64,000 nt of DNA from Calonectria ilicicola (lineage: Eukaryota; Ascomycota; Sordariomycetes; Hypocreales; Nectriaceae), in the NCBI GenBank assembly GCA_020809705.1, contig CP085833.1, positions 2,232,001 to 2,296,000 on the forward strand. The letters are read 5' to 3'. Under the pieces are notes generated by a model that had not been told where the DNA came from, did no database searches, and was given only the letters and a program-made list of their open reading frames with translations. The stretch's first letter is position 1; each line of letters starts with the position of its first letter. Both the position numbers and the translations under genes were made by a program. Of the stretch, positions 10,918 to 22,018 are shown piece after piece.

Positions 10918-13900
10918 TTAAATAAGCGTTCGTTGCCGCGGGTCTGTCAACCTAGTAGAGTGAGGAAGTGCATGTTAGTAATGTGACAAAACACCCCTAA
11001 TGCAAGGCAACTTTAACGTACTTGATAATCTTGACATCCTTGTCTAGCCGGGCACGACCCTCAATGGCGTTGGGGGTGATGAGAATATACTGCCGTGACA
11101 CTGAGCGACGTGCAGCGTCGACCTAAAGCAAACCGTAAGTCTCAAACCAAGCACCTCTGAATGTCTCACATCAGACGGGGCTTCACTTACAAGCATGTTT
11201 GTGCTGATAGCACGATTCACATTATCCATAAAGACGTCAAATTCGTCTAGGCACCGGATGGGCGATCCTATCGCTTCCCAGACGGAGAGGAGCATGCAGA
11301 TTGACGAGAAGGACTTTTCACCGCCCGATAGCGTCTTAGTATTCCTTCCAGCTGAGCTCTTACGTGTCTCATCGGGCTCGATCTGGATTAGAACCTTGCG
11401 TGCGCGATGGTCGAGTTCGATTTTGCCTCGGAAACCGCGCTCACTGAGGAGGTAGTTGAATTGAATGCGGATCCGGGCACTGATTTGTCTCTGAAACTGG
11501 CGCCAGAGATGTAGACGGTGTTCGATAGCCCGTTTCAAGGAAGCAATGGTTTCATCCACATCTCGGGTTTGCTTCATGACATCGTCGTAGATCTTGCGGG
11601 TGTCAGCAGCACGATCATATATTTCCTGATCGCTCGCGCCGAGACGCCTTTCTCTTTGAGCCAATTGCTCGCGTATCTTTTCGTATTTCTTCTCAATACT
11701 TTGGTGATTTTCGTCGTCGGGGATATGAACACGATCCGGTGCCATTTCTTGAGCCTGTTCGATGAACTCAGCTACTTCTTTAGCCTTGTCATCTCGCTTC
11801 TGCTCGGCACGGCGTCGTTCAGCCTTCTCAATGTCAACTCTTTCGAAGGCGTCGTTCTTGTTGCACACGGCGATTCGCCTCATGGATTCGTGTGTGTTGA
11901 TCTTATCCTGTGCCTTGTTCACTTTACTCTGGAAATCGTCACGCTCAGCCTTCTCAGCATCCAAATTTCGTTTGGCATCCTCAGATTTGGCATTCAGCTC
12001 TCTCTTGGCGACCTTGAGGGCTCCATACTGATTCCCAAGGGCGACCTCTTCCTCACGCTTTGATTCCAGCACCGCTCGTAGAGCTACCAATCGGTCGTCA
12101 ACGCCTTCGAAACTATCCAGCTCCATGGAGATACGTTCCATGTCAGCCTGTGCCCGACGAATATTGTTTTCAAGTAGCTTCATCTTCTTGCGGTGACCGT
12201 CGAGCTCTGATCTGCATCGTTGCAATTCTTGTTGTGACCGACGATCTTCACTCATGATCTCTCGCATTTCCAGACCTAGCTGTCGCAAATTTTCTTTATG
12301 GAGCGCAACTTGACGTGCAGAGTCTGATTGCATCCTGGGCCGCTGTCCAGATGGTTGAATTGGGCTTGTCGCAATTGAGCCATTCCTGTTTGTTATTCGC
12401 AAGCCATGGCCTCGTTTCCCCTTTCCGTCATGAAAGCAGATACATGCGGCTACATTGTGTGGGGGAACATTATCAACCATGATTTTCTGGGCCTCTGTGC
12501 GCTCTCTGACCAATATGACCTTCTCAATTTGGTTGTTGATAATGAGTTGTGATCGAATAACGTCGTCGTCGAATTGTAGGACCCTGAGGATGGTATCAAA
12601 ATGGGTATCGGGCTCTTGGCTCCTGGTATCGATTTGTGTTGCATATGCGATGTAGATTGGTGGAGGTTTCCTCATCCCAACCCGATGTATGAGATGTGAA
12701 AGTCGTGACTGGTCGGGTTTGCTTCTTACAATGAAGGCGTTTAATGCATCACCGAGGGTTTTCTCAAGAACGCCCGACCATTCTGGCTTCGAAAGCCTAA
12801 CTCGAGAGCCAATGGGTCCGATAGGCTTCTGTTGAAAGCCATTGTCGTTCTCGATAGCTCTAATGAGGTTATGCATGTCGTTATCGAAGCCATCCAACGC
12901 AGAGCCAGTGCTCGACTCAAGATCCCGTACTTGTTGCTCTGCAACTACAATTTCCTTGCGCTTGCCATCTTTTACTTGTTGATTTTTCCTACTGCCCTGT
13001 TCGAGTTCGGCCAAAGTGCCTTGAATAATGGGCAGATGTTGCATTGCCTCATTGATTTCCTGTTGTAGAGCCTTTTCCTTGGATGTTGCTTCAGCGAGCT
13101 CGGCATCCTTTTCTGTACGGACAGACCCTGTCGACTCAGCTAGGCGCTGTTCCTCCTCTCTGATCTTTGCTTCGGAAGATCTGATGTCTTCCTTTACTGT
13201 TTTGAGACGGCTATGAGCGTCTCGCTCCTCCAAGTGTAGCTCGGTAAGCTCTTTTTTCGCTGCTTGGAAGATTGCTTCAGCTTCGTGGATTTTGTCGTCA
13301 AAGACTTCCCGGTGTGTGTCGAGATTCTGCCTGGCTTGCTTGACCCTCTCCAACTTCTCCTCCGTGGTCGCAAGAGCCTGTGTCATTTCTTCACAATATT
13401 TCTCCGCTTCAGTGATGGCTGTATCACGCTTGACGATGCTCTCCTCTCGCTCTGCTAGAAGCCTTTCTTGCTCCACCACTTGAGACCAAACAAGCTGGTT
13501 TCGGTAATGCCTTGCCTTTTCGCGGAGACTCTGATTCTTTTGTGCTGTCTCGGCGAGTCGGTGTGCGTCTTCCATCTGCTTTTTTACGTAGGTGATCTTG
13601 GACGTAAGATCATCCCTAAGAATCAAGGTCCTGTCAAGTGTATCCTGTGACATCTTGTAATCGTTGTCTAATTGCTCCAGTTGAACGCCAGAGACAAAAT
13701 ATTTGTACTTTTGGGCGGGAGATGCCGAGTTCAGAAACTGACGGGCGTTGTCCTGCGACAACACGGTCAGGGGATTTCCCATTTGCAAGGCGTACCATTC
13801 TGAAATTTCGTCCACCTCTTGTTTCTTCGTTGAGATCGTTCGACCTGCGGCACTCTTGATCTTGAAGCTGCTGGCACCGCTTTTAGAGAAGTTGCGTTCG

Positions 13901-14588
13901 ACCGTAATGGACTCGCCGTACACATCAGGCATGTAGGCATCTGTTCCCGCATTCTTAATCTTGACTCTTAGGCTGCCCTGCTCGCAGCCCTCCTTAACGA
14001 AAGACTTAAGGCTTCCTCCACGGTTGGTGTCACTGGCTTTGCCGCCTAGACAAAGGGTCAGGGCAGTCAGAACAGCGCTCTTCCCACTTCCATTCTCTCC
14101 AACAATGAAATTGATAAGGGGTCCCAAGTCGACCTGCAACCTTGTATGGCACATGAAATTAATGCAAGTGATGCTCTCAATAATGCCGCCTTCGGAGACC
14201 ACGTTATTCCCCAAATTCGTGGGTCGTCGCATGAGTTTCTGGGTAGCTTGCAGGTCGTCCCTGTCTGTGTTGTCCAGGTGTTTGAAGCCAGCATCGCGCA
14301 TGAGTTCATACTGTGTCTGTGGCGGAGTATCCGGTCGGTCGCGGTCGGCTTCATCGTCGCTCTCGGAGCTCGGGGTCTCGTCTCGCTGGGGGGTTTGTTC
14401 GTGTGTCTCGTCATCCATGGAGATTCGTGCACGTTTGCGCTGAGGCAGATTAGCTATGTGGACTAGGACACTGGGGTATATAACTCTGGGGGACGTACTG
14501 CTGAGTCTGATAGTGAGGCCATAGGGGTGTCGACAACATCATCATCGTCTACCTCAATGGCACGCCGCGATCGCTTTGTAGGTGGCAT
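10918..14588 (-). CDS. SMC6: Structural maintenance of chromosomes protein 6
   Basis: Predicted 1157-residue SMC ATPase, the Smc6 subunit of the Smc5/6 complex acting in recombination repair and replication restart in the nucleus. After an acidic N-terminus comes the Walker A motif GENGSGKS (residues 144-151). Two long coiled-coil arms (about 260-500 and 730-1000) flank a hinge. The ABC signature LSGGEKSF lies at 1067-1074 and Walker B CLDEFDVFMD at 1093-1102. Minus-strand exons: 14499-14588, 11191-14439, 11022-11122, 10918-10951. The last exon is only 34 nt and supplies the conserved LTDPRQR tail. The start at 14588 was chosen because it begins a 30-codon exon ending at a clean GTACGT donor and encodes a basic-acidic tail, whereas the internal Met at 14418 would lack it. 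It shares a 439-bp promoter with the Ecdysoneless-family gene. Confidence in identity is very high. Confidence 0.96.
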
Positions 14589-15027
14589 GGCAGCAGTGCG
14601 CAAGGTTGTGGGAGTGCGAGAGAGTGTGATCGAAAAAGAAATTAAGAAAGAAGGTGTATTTCTTTTCTATACTATGGCCAAAAGCTAGATCCGGTTCCAC
14701 ACGGCGGATGAATCGGCAATCGATGGCTTGGGTCGTATTAACAGCAATGGCATATCATGTCCATCGCTGACAGCACCAAAAGATGGTACTCTACGCGTCA
14801 AGGTAGTTGAAGAGCGTGTTTGGCGTTGTGGGGTTGCACTACTTCCCTATTTGGATTAGCGCTGTGTTGCATTTGTGCAGTCAGCCAGCAACCCCACCAT
14901 CAATTACCATAATCACTACCCTAGAGACTAAAGCTACGACATGAAAAGTGTGCCTAAACAAATTCTCCTCTGTGATCTCATAATTTATTGCTGCTTTTTA
15001 TACCTTATGGTGTAGATTTTAGCGGGG
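14589..15027. promoter_or_regulatory. Divergent promoter SMC6 / Ecdysoneless-family gene
   Basis: 439 bp between two start codons in head-to-head orientation, so it must hold both core promoters unless untranslated leaders lie elsewhere. No specific factor site is claimed. Confidence 0.6.
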
Positions 15028-16967
15028 ATGGATCTCAAAGAGGACCCAGAACTAGGTTCAGGGATGCCAACTTCGAGCCAACCCGGCGGAGGAAAATATC
15101 TACCAGACAACTGCATTGAATATTTGTTGTTCGTACTCGACGCCGAGCTGGATGCGCGAAAACAGCTTTCCTGGATCGAATCCATCAGAAAATCGGCGCT
15201 GGATCTCTTCAAGTCGCTGACAAAGGATTATATCTGGCAAAAAGATGAATTTAACCTAGAGCTCAAAAATGAACAAGGTACGTTGATTGCCCAGCCCTGC
15301 CAAACCTCGCGAACATCGAGCCGACACTCAACTCAGGACTTATCTACCTACATGGGATCACAGACTATAGCGATGCTGTAGAAGACGAGTGGCTTATTGT
15401 GTATGTACTTAGAGAGCTGACCAAGTCACAACCGGCTCTGTGGGTTCGTGTTTTTGATACTGATGGCGAGTTCCTTCTCGTCGAAGCAGCAAACGCATTG
15501 CCCAAGTGGCTAAGCCCTGAGATTGACCATAATCGAGTATGGATGCATGATGGAAAGCTGCAAATTATACCATTAAAAGATGAGCCAGGACTGAAATGCC
15601 GAAATATTTCCTTGTCCGATGCCATTGAAGCACTGAAAACAAGGCCAGATGCTCTCGTTCACTCGACTTCCATCGAAGCAGAGGCTTTTTATAGACTTGA
15701 GAAGTACCCCGGTCAGATAACTGATTCTATTCACTATTCATTGGTGACGATGCCGCGTAAGGTGGCTAGTGTTCTTCACTCGCTTCCCAAATCAGTCGCT
15801 CCTGCCGTGGAAGCCTTTTACTTGAGAGATGCGATTAGTTTGAAGCGCATTTTCTCACCTCCCGATACCCTCAAATTCTCACCGCGAGACTTCGTTACCG
15901 TATCGGTAAAGTTTAGTAAAGTTCTGTTTGCTCAACTCCGATCACAGCGTTTTGAGACACCTCCGGTCTGGCAGGATGTTGTTCAACGGACACAGAAAGA
16001 GGCATCGTCTACGGACACAGAGAGAGACTTGGCGAGACTCGATATGGGCATGAAGTTGACATGTGGATTTGAGATGCTTGCAGCCAACGCGAGTAAGAGC
16101 AAGAGCAGAGTTGTTAGAGAATTCGCAATCGTGCTCGAAGATCTAGCTGAGGATGGAGATGATGCCTTGCCGTCAAACGAGGAAATTAAGTCCTGGATGG
16201 ATGTGAAGAGGGACGACAGCGAGGCATGGATGGATATTAACTACGAAGATTTCGAGCGAGAACTTGAGGGAAAAAGAGAGAAAGGAGCGACAACAGCGGG
16301 CTCTGGATTCGGTGACATAAAAACCCAATCTGATCTTCGCAAGATTGTCTCTCGATTTGAGGCGTTCCTCAACGATGATACTGCGGGAGTAGACGGCGCA
16401 GAACTCGACGACATGGATGTCGATGACGATGGCGATGGCGATTCTGAAGATAAAGATGTCAGCTTTGACGAGGATGAGTTTGCGCGCATGATGAGGGAGA
16501 TGATGGGACTTCCCGCACAAGAAAAACCTACGGTTGCTGCCACGGCCAAAGGCAAGGAGTCGGTGAAACCCAAACAGGCCGAACGCGAACCAATTGACCA
16601 GGATGACGAAGAAATCTTAAAATTGGCCTCAGAGTTTGAAGCCGAGCTAAATAGTCACGGTGCCCTCAAACTCGACTTGGTTGCCGAAAAGAAGCACCGT
16701 ATCAAGCACGAGGTAGAACCAGACGGAGACAGCGCCAAGAACGTCGCGAAAACCAAGCCCCAAGACGACGAAAGCGAAGAGAATAGCGAAGAAGAGGTAG
16801 ACATTGACTATAATTTGGCTAAGAACCTACTCGAGAGTTTCAAGAGCCAAGCTGGCATGGCTGGACCGACAGGCAACATGCTTGGTATGATGGGGTTCCA
16901 GCTGCCAAGGGACGAAGATGATGGGGAGGAGGAAGTGGAAAAAGGAGGACCGTCTCATCAAACTTAG
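15028..16967 (+). CDS. ECD: Ecdysoneless/hSGT1-family protein
   Basis: Predicted 626-residue protein of the SGT1/Ecdysoneless family (unrelated to the Sgt1 cochaperone). Animal Ecd takes part in Prp8 and U5 snRNP biogenesis and cell-cycle control. Fission yeast and budding yeast relatives were described as transcription-linked. The N-terminal block (DNCIEYLLFVLD, then GITDYSDAVEDEWLIVYVL, then a W-x-R-V-F-D-x-D-G-E-F-L-L-V-E-A-A motif) is diagnostic. The C-terminal 250 residues are very acidic, with D/E runs near 440-470, 520-540 and 570-600, as in the family. Exons 15028-15277 and 15337-16967 flank a 59-bp intron in phase 1. The 3' end faces the phosphotransferase-fold gene with only 208 bp between stop codons. 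The molecular role in fungi is inferred. Confidence 0.9.
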
Positions 16968-17175
16968 AGAGAAAAAAATGCATGAGAAATTAAAAAGGAT
17001 TTTGCAAAATTGAATTATTATTCATCATCATGCTTGTGGCTAAAATAGCCATCTTTCATTATAAAGGTCGCTGCGTCATGTCCCATAAATATATATCTAT
17101 CATCACACACAACACCTTCCCAAAGAAGAACCAACGTCTATTTCAAAAGAAAACACAACCGTCTAAAGCGCCTTA

Positions 17176-18624
17176 TCAATAATCGTCATTGTCATAACTC
17201 GACCTTGGCCTCTTGGCTGGCGACACTTCGCCACTCGGCCGTCTCCTCCTGGGTACGCCCAGATCATCGAGCTCGTCTAGTTGGGCCAAGACTGTGCTTA
17301 GCTGCTTCCGAGCAGCGAGCTCTCTCTTGCTGCTGTCCTTTTGAGGGCGGTAATACTCGCGGACTATGGCGACGATGGAATGGTAACACTCGTAGAGCAG
17401 CAGCCGGATGTGGGCATTGGGCTCATCCTCCACCATGCTGGCTCCCAGCGGGTCTGTGTCGTCGGTTCCGGGGATGGGCCGATCGAAGCCGCTCCAAAAG
17501 GCCCGAGTGGGATGTTTGTGGAAGACGGAGGCAATGAGCGGATCCCCAAAGAGACAATTCGTCCATTGCCGTAATCCTGTCACTTCAACATGCCCCTTCC
17601 CCTGGGCTTCCGACATGTTTATGTAATCATCCTCATCGTCACTATCAGTTTCTCCGTCATGGTTTTGGATAGTCACTGCCGGAATGTCCTTCTTGTCGGA
17701 CCGAATTGGTGATTTCCGAGAGGTCTTATTCTCTGACCGTTTCCCATTCATATTCTCAGGCAGTGAGCTGCTCTTCTTTCCTGCATCTGAAGATCGACAG
17801 ACCAACGTGTTAATATCCTCTCCGGCATCAACCACAACTAAGCGGGGTCTTGTCACGGCATCTAGCAAGTGCTCAAAGCGGTCAAAGTGCCGTCTTATAG
17901 CTCCATAACTTATCATGATGGCCAAGTCTTCGCCATCTCTTAAGACGGACTCTAGTAGGGCATGGAAGGCAACAGACCAGGAGTCGGCACCCCGTGTCGT
18001 ATGGAGTCCACCTTCCATGCGTCGAGCTTGAAATGACGAAGAGGGAACCGAGAGGACATCGGCGGCGATACCGAATCTTCGTGTTGGCGAGACCTGCGTC
18101 GAAATGCGGCGAATAAGTTGTCCCGTTTGGAAGTCGACAACTCTCTTTTCCCGACGAGTGAGAGGCCGCGAAAGAGAAGTAATGGCTACGCCACGGGATG
18201 GCCTGCTGAGGTTGTACTCGATGGCCAGACTGCCACCCATCGACTCGTGCCTGACCAGGGTGGGCAGGTATTCAGACAACGAATTGACGGTTCTTTGACA
18301 GCCAGCAGGCTCGTCTGAAATCCTGCCACCAACAGCCAGTTCTCTTGGAGTTGCTGGCGACTTTTTCCCCTTGGTGTTCGAAAGTCCTGATAACCACTTC
18401 AAGACAGCCGCCTCGGAGCCGATAGACGATTTCTCGCAACGTAGAAGCCGCATAACTGCAGGAGGCGACAGGGCGAGTTGGAGGCTGGGGCCCTCGGAGA
18501 CCTTGACATTATAAAGAAGTTGGAACCTTGGAGATGGGACGGCCTCGAGCTCTTGAAGAGTGAGACCCGGGTTGACGCCGCTGAGCAGCGAACGGACAAA
18601 CCTGTCAGGCGGGAGGGCAGTCAT
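17176..18624 (-). CDS. Degenerate aminoglycoside-phosphotransferase-fold protein
   Basis: Intronless 482-residue protein that I place in the fungal APH/choline-kinase-like superfamily from its order of blocks. There is an N-lobe-like segment (LLYNVKVSEGPSLQLAL, then RLLRCEKSSIGSEAAVLKWL) and a middle segment (SLAIEYNLSRPSRGVAI, then VVDFQTGQLIRRI). The catalytic-loop equivalent reads RLVVVDAGEDINTLV. A segment ahead of FGDPLI, where active members carry an Asp (IIDWE-like), reads GLRQWTN. The metal-binding Asp therefore looks lost and the catalytic loop lacks HxD, so I infer a pseudokinase or a strongly diverged enzyme. The C-terminus (about 440-482) is basic then acidic and probably disordered. 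An in-frame Met at 18849 would give 557 residues. I prefer 18624 because the added stretch is low-complexity and the MTALPPDRF start fits the family. The substrate is unknown. Confidence 0.7.
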   Translation of the reverse strand: MTALPPDRFVRSLLSGVNPGLTLQELEAVPSPRFQLLYNVKVSEGPSLQLALSPPAVMRLLRCEKSSIGSEAAVLKWLSGLSNTKGKKSPATPRELAVGGRISDEPAGCQRTVNSLSEYLPTLVRHESMGGSLAIEYNLSRPSRGVAITSLSRPLTRREKRVVDFQTGQLIRRISTQVSPTRRFGIAADVLSVPSSSFQARRMEGGLHTTRGADSWSVAFHALLESVLRDGEDLAIMISYGAIRRHFDRFEHLLDAVTRPRLVVVDAGEDINTLVCRSSDAGKKSSSLPENMNGKRSENKTSRKSPIRSDKKDIPAVTIQNHDGETDSDDEDDYINMSEAQGKGHVEVTGLRQWTNCLFGDPLIASVFHKHPTRAFWSGFDRPIPGTDDTDPLGASMVEDEPNAHIRLLLYECYHSIVAIVREYYRPQKDSSKRELAARKQLSTVLAQLDELDDLGVPRRRRPSGEVSPAKRPRSSYDNDDY

Positions 18625-21600
18625 GGAAGCGGAGGGAGATGGAACAGAGAAAAAGGGCCGGGCCGAACGGGCGATGGTGTCGTGTGCGAGGTTGCAGCTT
18701 TGCGCGACACACTGGGATGTGCGGTCATCCCGAATGGTGCATTGGTACGACGGTAGAGTCATGGAGAAGAAGAGGGAAGGTGACGGGTGGGAAGGGCAGG
18801 AGGAGTCGACAAGCGGATGGAACTCCGTTGACGTTGGGGGTGGTGTCATTCAAACAGGTCAGCCTTTGTCATAAGTAGAGGACTTGTGACGAGGGTTGTC
18901 GATGCATGTCGACCTTAGTTGAGTTTCGGAGGTGATACCCAATCGTGTGGTTCACGGCAGGGCAGGGATTAAGTGAGATGAACGGGGGTACGTATAGACC
19001 AAGACCAGGCAACTAGGGGAGAGAGAAGAGGCAGAAGAAGAGACAAGATGAGAGAGATGACGGCAGTGAATTGTGTTGGTGGTGGGTCAATTAAAGAAGG
19101 GAAGCTCTCCCGGATTGCTGTTGGCTTTACCACACCACTAGGGACGCCTCAAGATGCGGTCAGGCAAGATGGTACTCGGGTAAATTGGCGAGGAGACATG
19201 CCAAGTGCATCTGGTGCAATATGGGCAAATGCCTGGGCTCGAGATGTGTGTGGTGATGGGGCAAGGATTGCCAGTGGATCGGGACGGGATATGACAAGAC
19301 AGGATAGGATAGGATTGGGGGTTGACAAGCGAGCGGTTTCCTAGGGCGAGAACCAGAGCGAGAGCCAGAGCGAGTGGCGAGCGAGGGGCGAGCGAGGGAG
19401 GAAGAGGGTAGCGGAACAGAGGGAGCACGCAGCAAAGCAAAAGGCAAAGGCGAAGCGATATGGGACAGACACGACGACGCTTCAGGAACCAACAGACGAA
19501 CAGGTCGCTCTCCAACCAACCAACTGACCAACCACGGGCCAACCAATGTCAAGCTAGAGGATGCGCAGATCGAGATGCAACGCCCATTCGCATCCATCGG
19601 GGGGCGTGTGGGCATACGCCAGCAGCAGAGGAGCGGCAGGTATAACGTCAGGCAGAGGCGCCCCGAACGGGTCTCTCTGTTGCTAGTCTAGCTTAGCAGT
19701 CTAGAGGAGAGCCACACCCCGTGCGGCGCCAAATTGGAGCGCCTGCAGACCACAGCGCAGACCAGACCACAAGAGCCATCAGAGACATGGCGAATCGGTC
19801 ACGACGGCGAGACCGAGGCGCAGGGCCGGTCTCAACTAGAGGCCGGAGGGCGATGGGACTAGAGCGAGAGCAGGTGTTGGGCAAGAAGCCCTGCAGGAAG
19901 GGGTTGAACGATAGCGAGCGAGGTGGAAGCTATAGCATGTAAAAGGCATGCATGGGGGTGATTGTGATGAGGTCAAGCATGCGCATGACTACGAACTCCC
20001 CCTCCAAAGCCTTGTTCGCCGACCTGTTCGATGTCATGATGACCAAGGTTTCGCCCGTGGCCATGCCTGGGGAGGGCCCCTGTTTGCTGAACTTGCATGT
20101 CCCTCTCCATTTTACCTGTCACTTCGCACTCGCGTCTTCATTTGGAGCGTGATGCCTGTCCAGGCACCATCCGCCAAAGGGAAGCGAGAAGCGAGGAAGA
20201 AGCAGGGCCCGGTTCTCGATCCATTGGCGCCTTTCTGGCGAGACGGGGGCGGCGCGCCACGGCGCAAAAAACGGCAGACAAAAGGTCTTTGGAGCTAAAA
20301 AAGGCCGCTTGAGAGAAAAAACGAAACAAGACGATATCATTGGGGGCTGGGAGGGTCGGTGGTCGTCACAACCAAACATGCGGCGCCCTGCTTTGCTCTG
20401 TTGCTGATGCTTGCTGCCCACTCTTGCAACAAGACGTGCAGCGAATGAAGCTAGGGGCTGTTGTCGTCGATCAAATAGGATCAATAGGTTGCATTGGCAA
20501 GCGAGCCGGGAAATTTATCATTGGCTGCCACAAGCGAACGCGACGTGGGTGCCATTCCGCGGGTCCTAGTGTGGCGTCCGTGACTCGGTTTGTGGAGGGG
20601 GGTGCATTGGTGCATTTTTTTTTTTCTGGTGCTTGGTCGTCCACGTCCGTGACAAGACCATAATCTGTATGTCTGATCATCGGCTGTCTTGCTTTGTGCT
20701 TGTTTTTAACCCTGGTGTGTGTCGTGTCTCGTCTTGCATTGGCTTGTCAGCAAATTTTTTCTTCTTCTTCGTAACAGACTTAGTGCAGTAGACAGTTGAA
20801 AAAAAAAGAAAAGAAAAAGAAGGAAACTTTGCAAAAGAAAGCAGCACCACTCACCACCACCCATGCACAACAAGTCAATTCCTCCCCCCGGTCGCTACAC
20901 CTGTCAACTTAATCTGCTCCTCTTTGCGGTGTAGACTTTTGAAACATCGCACCAGGAGCTGAATGATGCACATGGGCCCCCTCTTCTCACCTCCGAAGCA
21001 AGCCAGAACCAGAAGCTGACAACAAATAGCCTGCCGTGGCTTCTAAGCGGAGTCTGTGGAGTCTCTTGACAAATCATGGATCCCATCCCTAAACTTCCTG
21101 TGAGGCTCCTCCCGCTTCTACGGAGCTAACCCTACCGATGCTCCGACTCTGGGTGGCTCCGGCTCCGGATGGGTCCTCCTTGTCCCATCCATCACCTCAT
21201 CGTACATGCCGCCAGTCTGCGCACGTACGTCAGAGGTGGACTTCGTTATTGCTTCTCGCTCCCTCAACGAGTAACGGCTTGGCAATACTCAGCCACCGCG
21301 TCTGAGATCTCGCCCAAGCTCACGCAGCCACCCGCTGGGATCGCGACCCTCTCAAGCTTTTCCCGACTTCATGTCTCACAGAAGCCTGATCACGGGGAGT
21401 GTCTGCATCAAAGCGCTTCAGCCTCTGCATGGCGTCGCCGCGAGCCAGTGCCAAAAGCTTCAACGCCTCACGTCGATCCCCCCCTTCCATCCCGTCTCGG
21501 CCCGCCACTCATGGAACTCTCTTGATGAGGCGTGCTACTGATTGTCCCTACACGCTCTTATTTTATTTTATTTTATTTGTGTTGCTTCTCTTTTTCTTTT

Positions 21601-22018
21601 AGCATCATCTCTATCGGGCTTGGAGCAGCCTGTAGCCCGTTTCCTCAAAACAACAGCTCGTAACGTATGAGCCCTGTGTCATGGACCTCATCTTGATTAT
21701 TTCCTTGGAATGCGCTACGGGGTTTTGTGCCATGCTGCACTAAACGTCTTTTGATGCACCTTGTGTGGCTGCAGACCACTTGGTGAGACCCATGCGGACC
21801 TAGAAGCTTTTGGAACACATCTCGGGTATTTTGTACATAGGCGAGTTAACCGTCCTGCCCTATTGGCCTTATGGCCATTTCCCACCTCTTAACCGTGAGC
21901 CCAAAACTCGCTTGTCGTAACCCATCGTGGCTTCGCTTGTAAGCAAAAACGGCCGCTACCATTATATCGCTAGCTCTTCACAAGTGACACGTCAACCACT
22001 AAACCACTCGTGAGCTAA
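18625..22018. other. 3.4 kb gene-free interval with GA-rich plus strand
   Basis: No conserved coding sequence was found. From about 18.6 to 19.9 kb the plus strand is purine-rich with GAGCGA-type tracts, which reads as a CT-rich leader for the phosphotransferase-fold gene. A (TTTTA)n microsatellite lies at 21558-21578. The last 250 bp, next to the TAN1 stop, hold a tRNA-like A-box on the minus strand (see findings). Confidence 0.5.
21558..21578. repeat. TTTTA pentanucleotide repeat
   Basis: About four copies of TTTTA, read directly. No function is assigned. Confidence 0.8.

Noticed and set aside
11518..12063. 181-codon plus-strand frame
   Set aside because: It lies wholly antisense to SMC6 coiled-coil sequence and resembles no family.
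18625..18849. 75-residue extension of the phosphotransferase-fold protein
   Set aside because: Low-complexity Ser/Pro sequence; the internal Met matches the expected family start. It remains possible.
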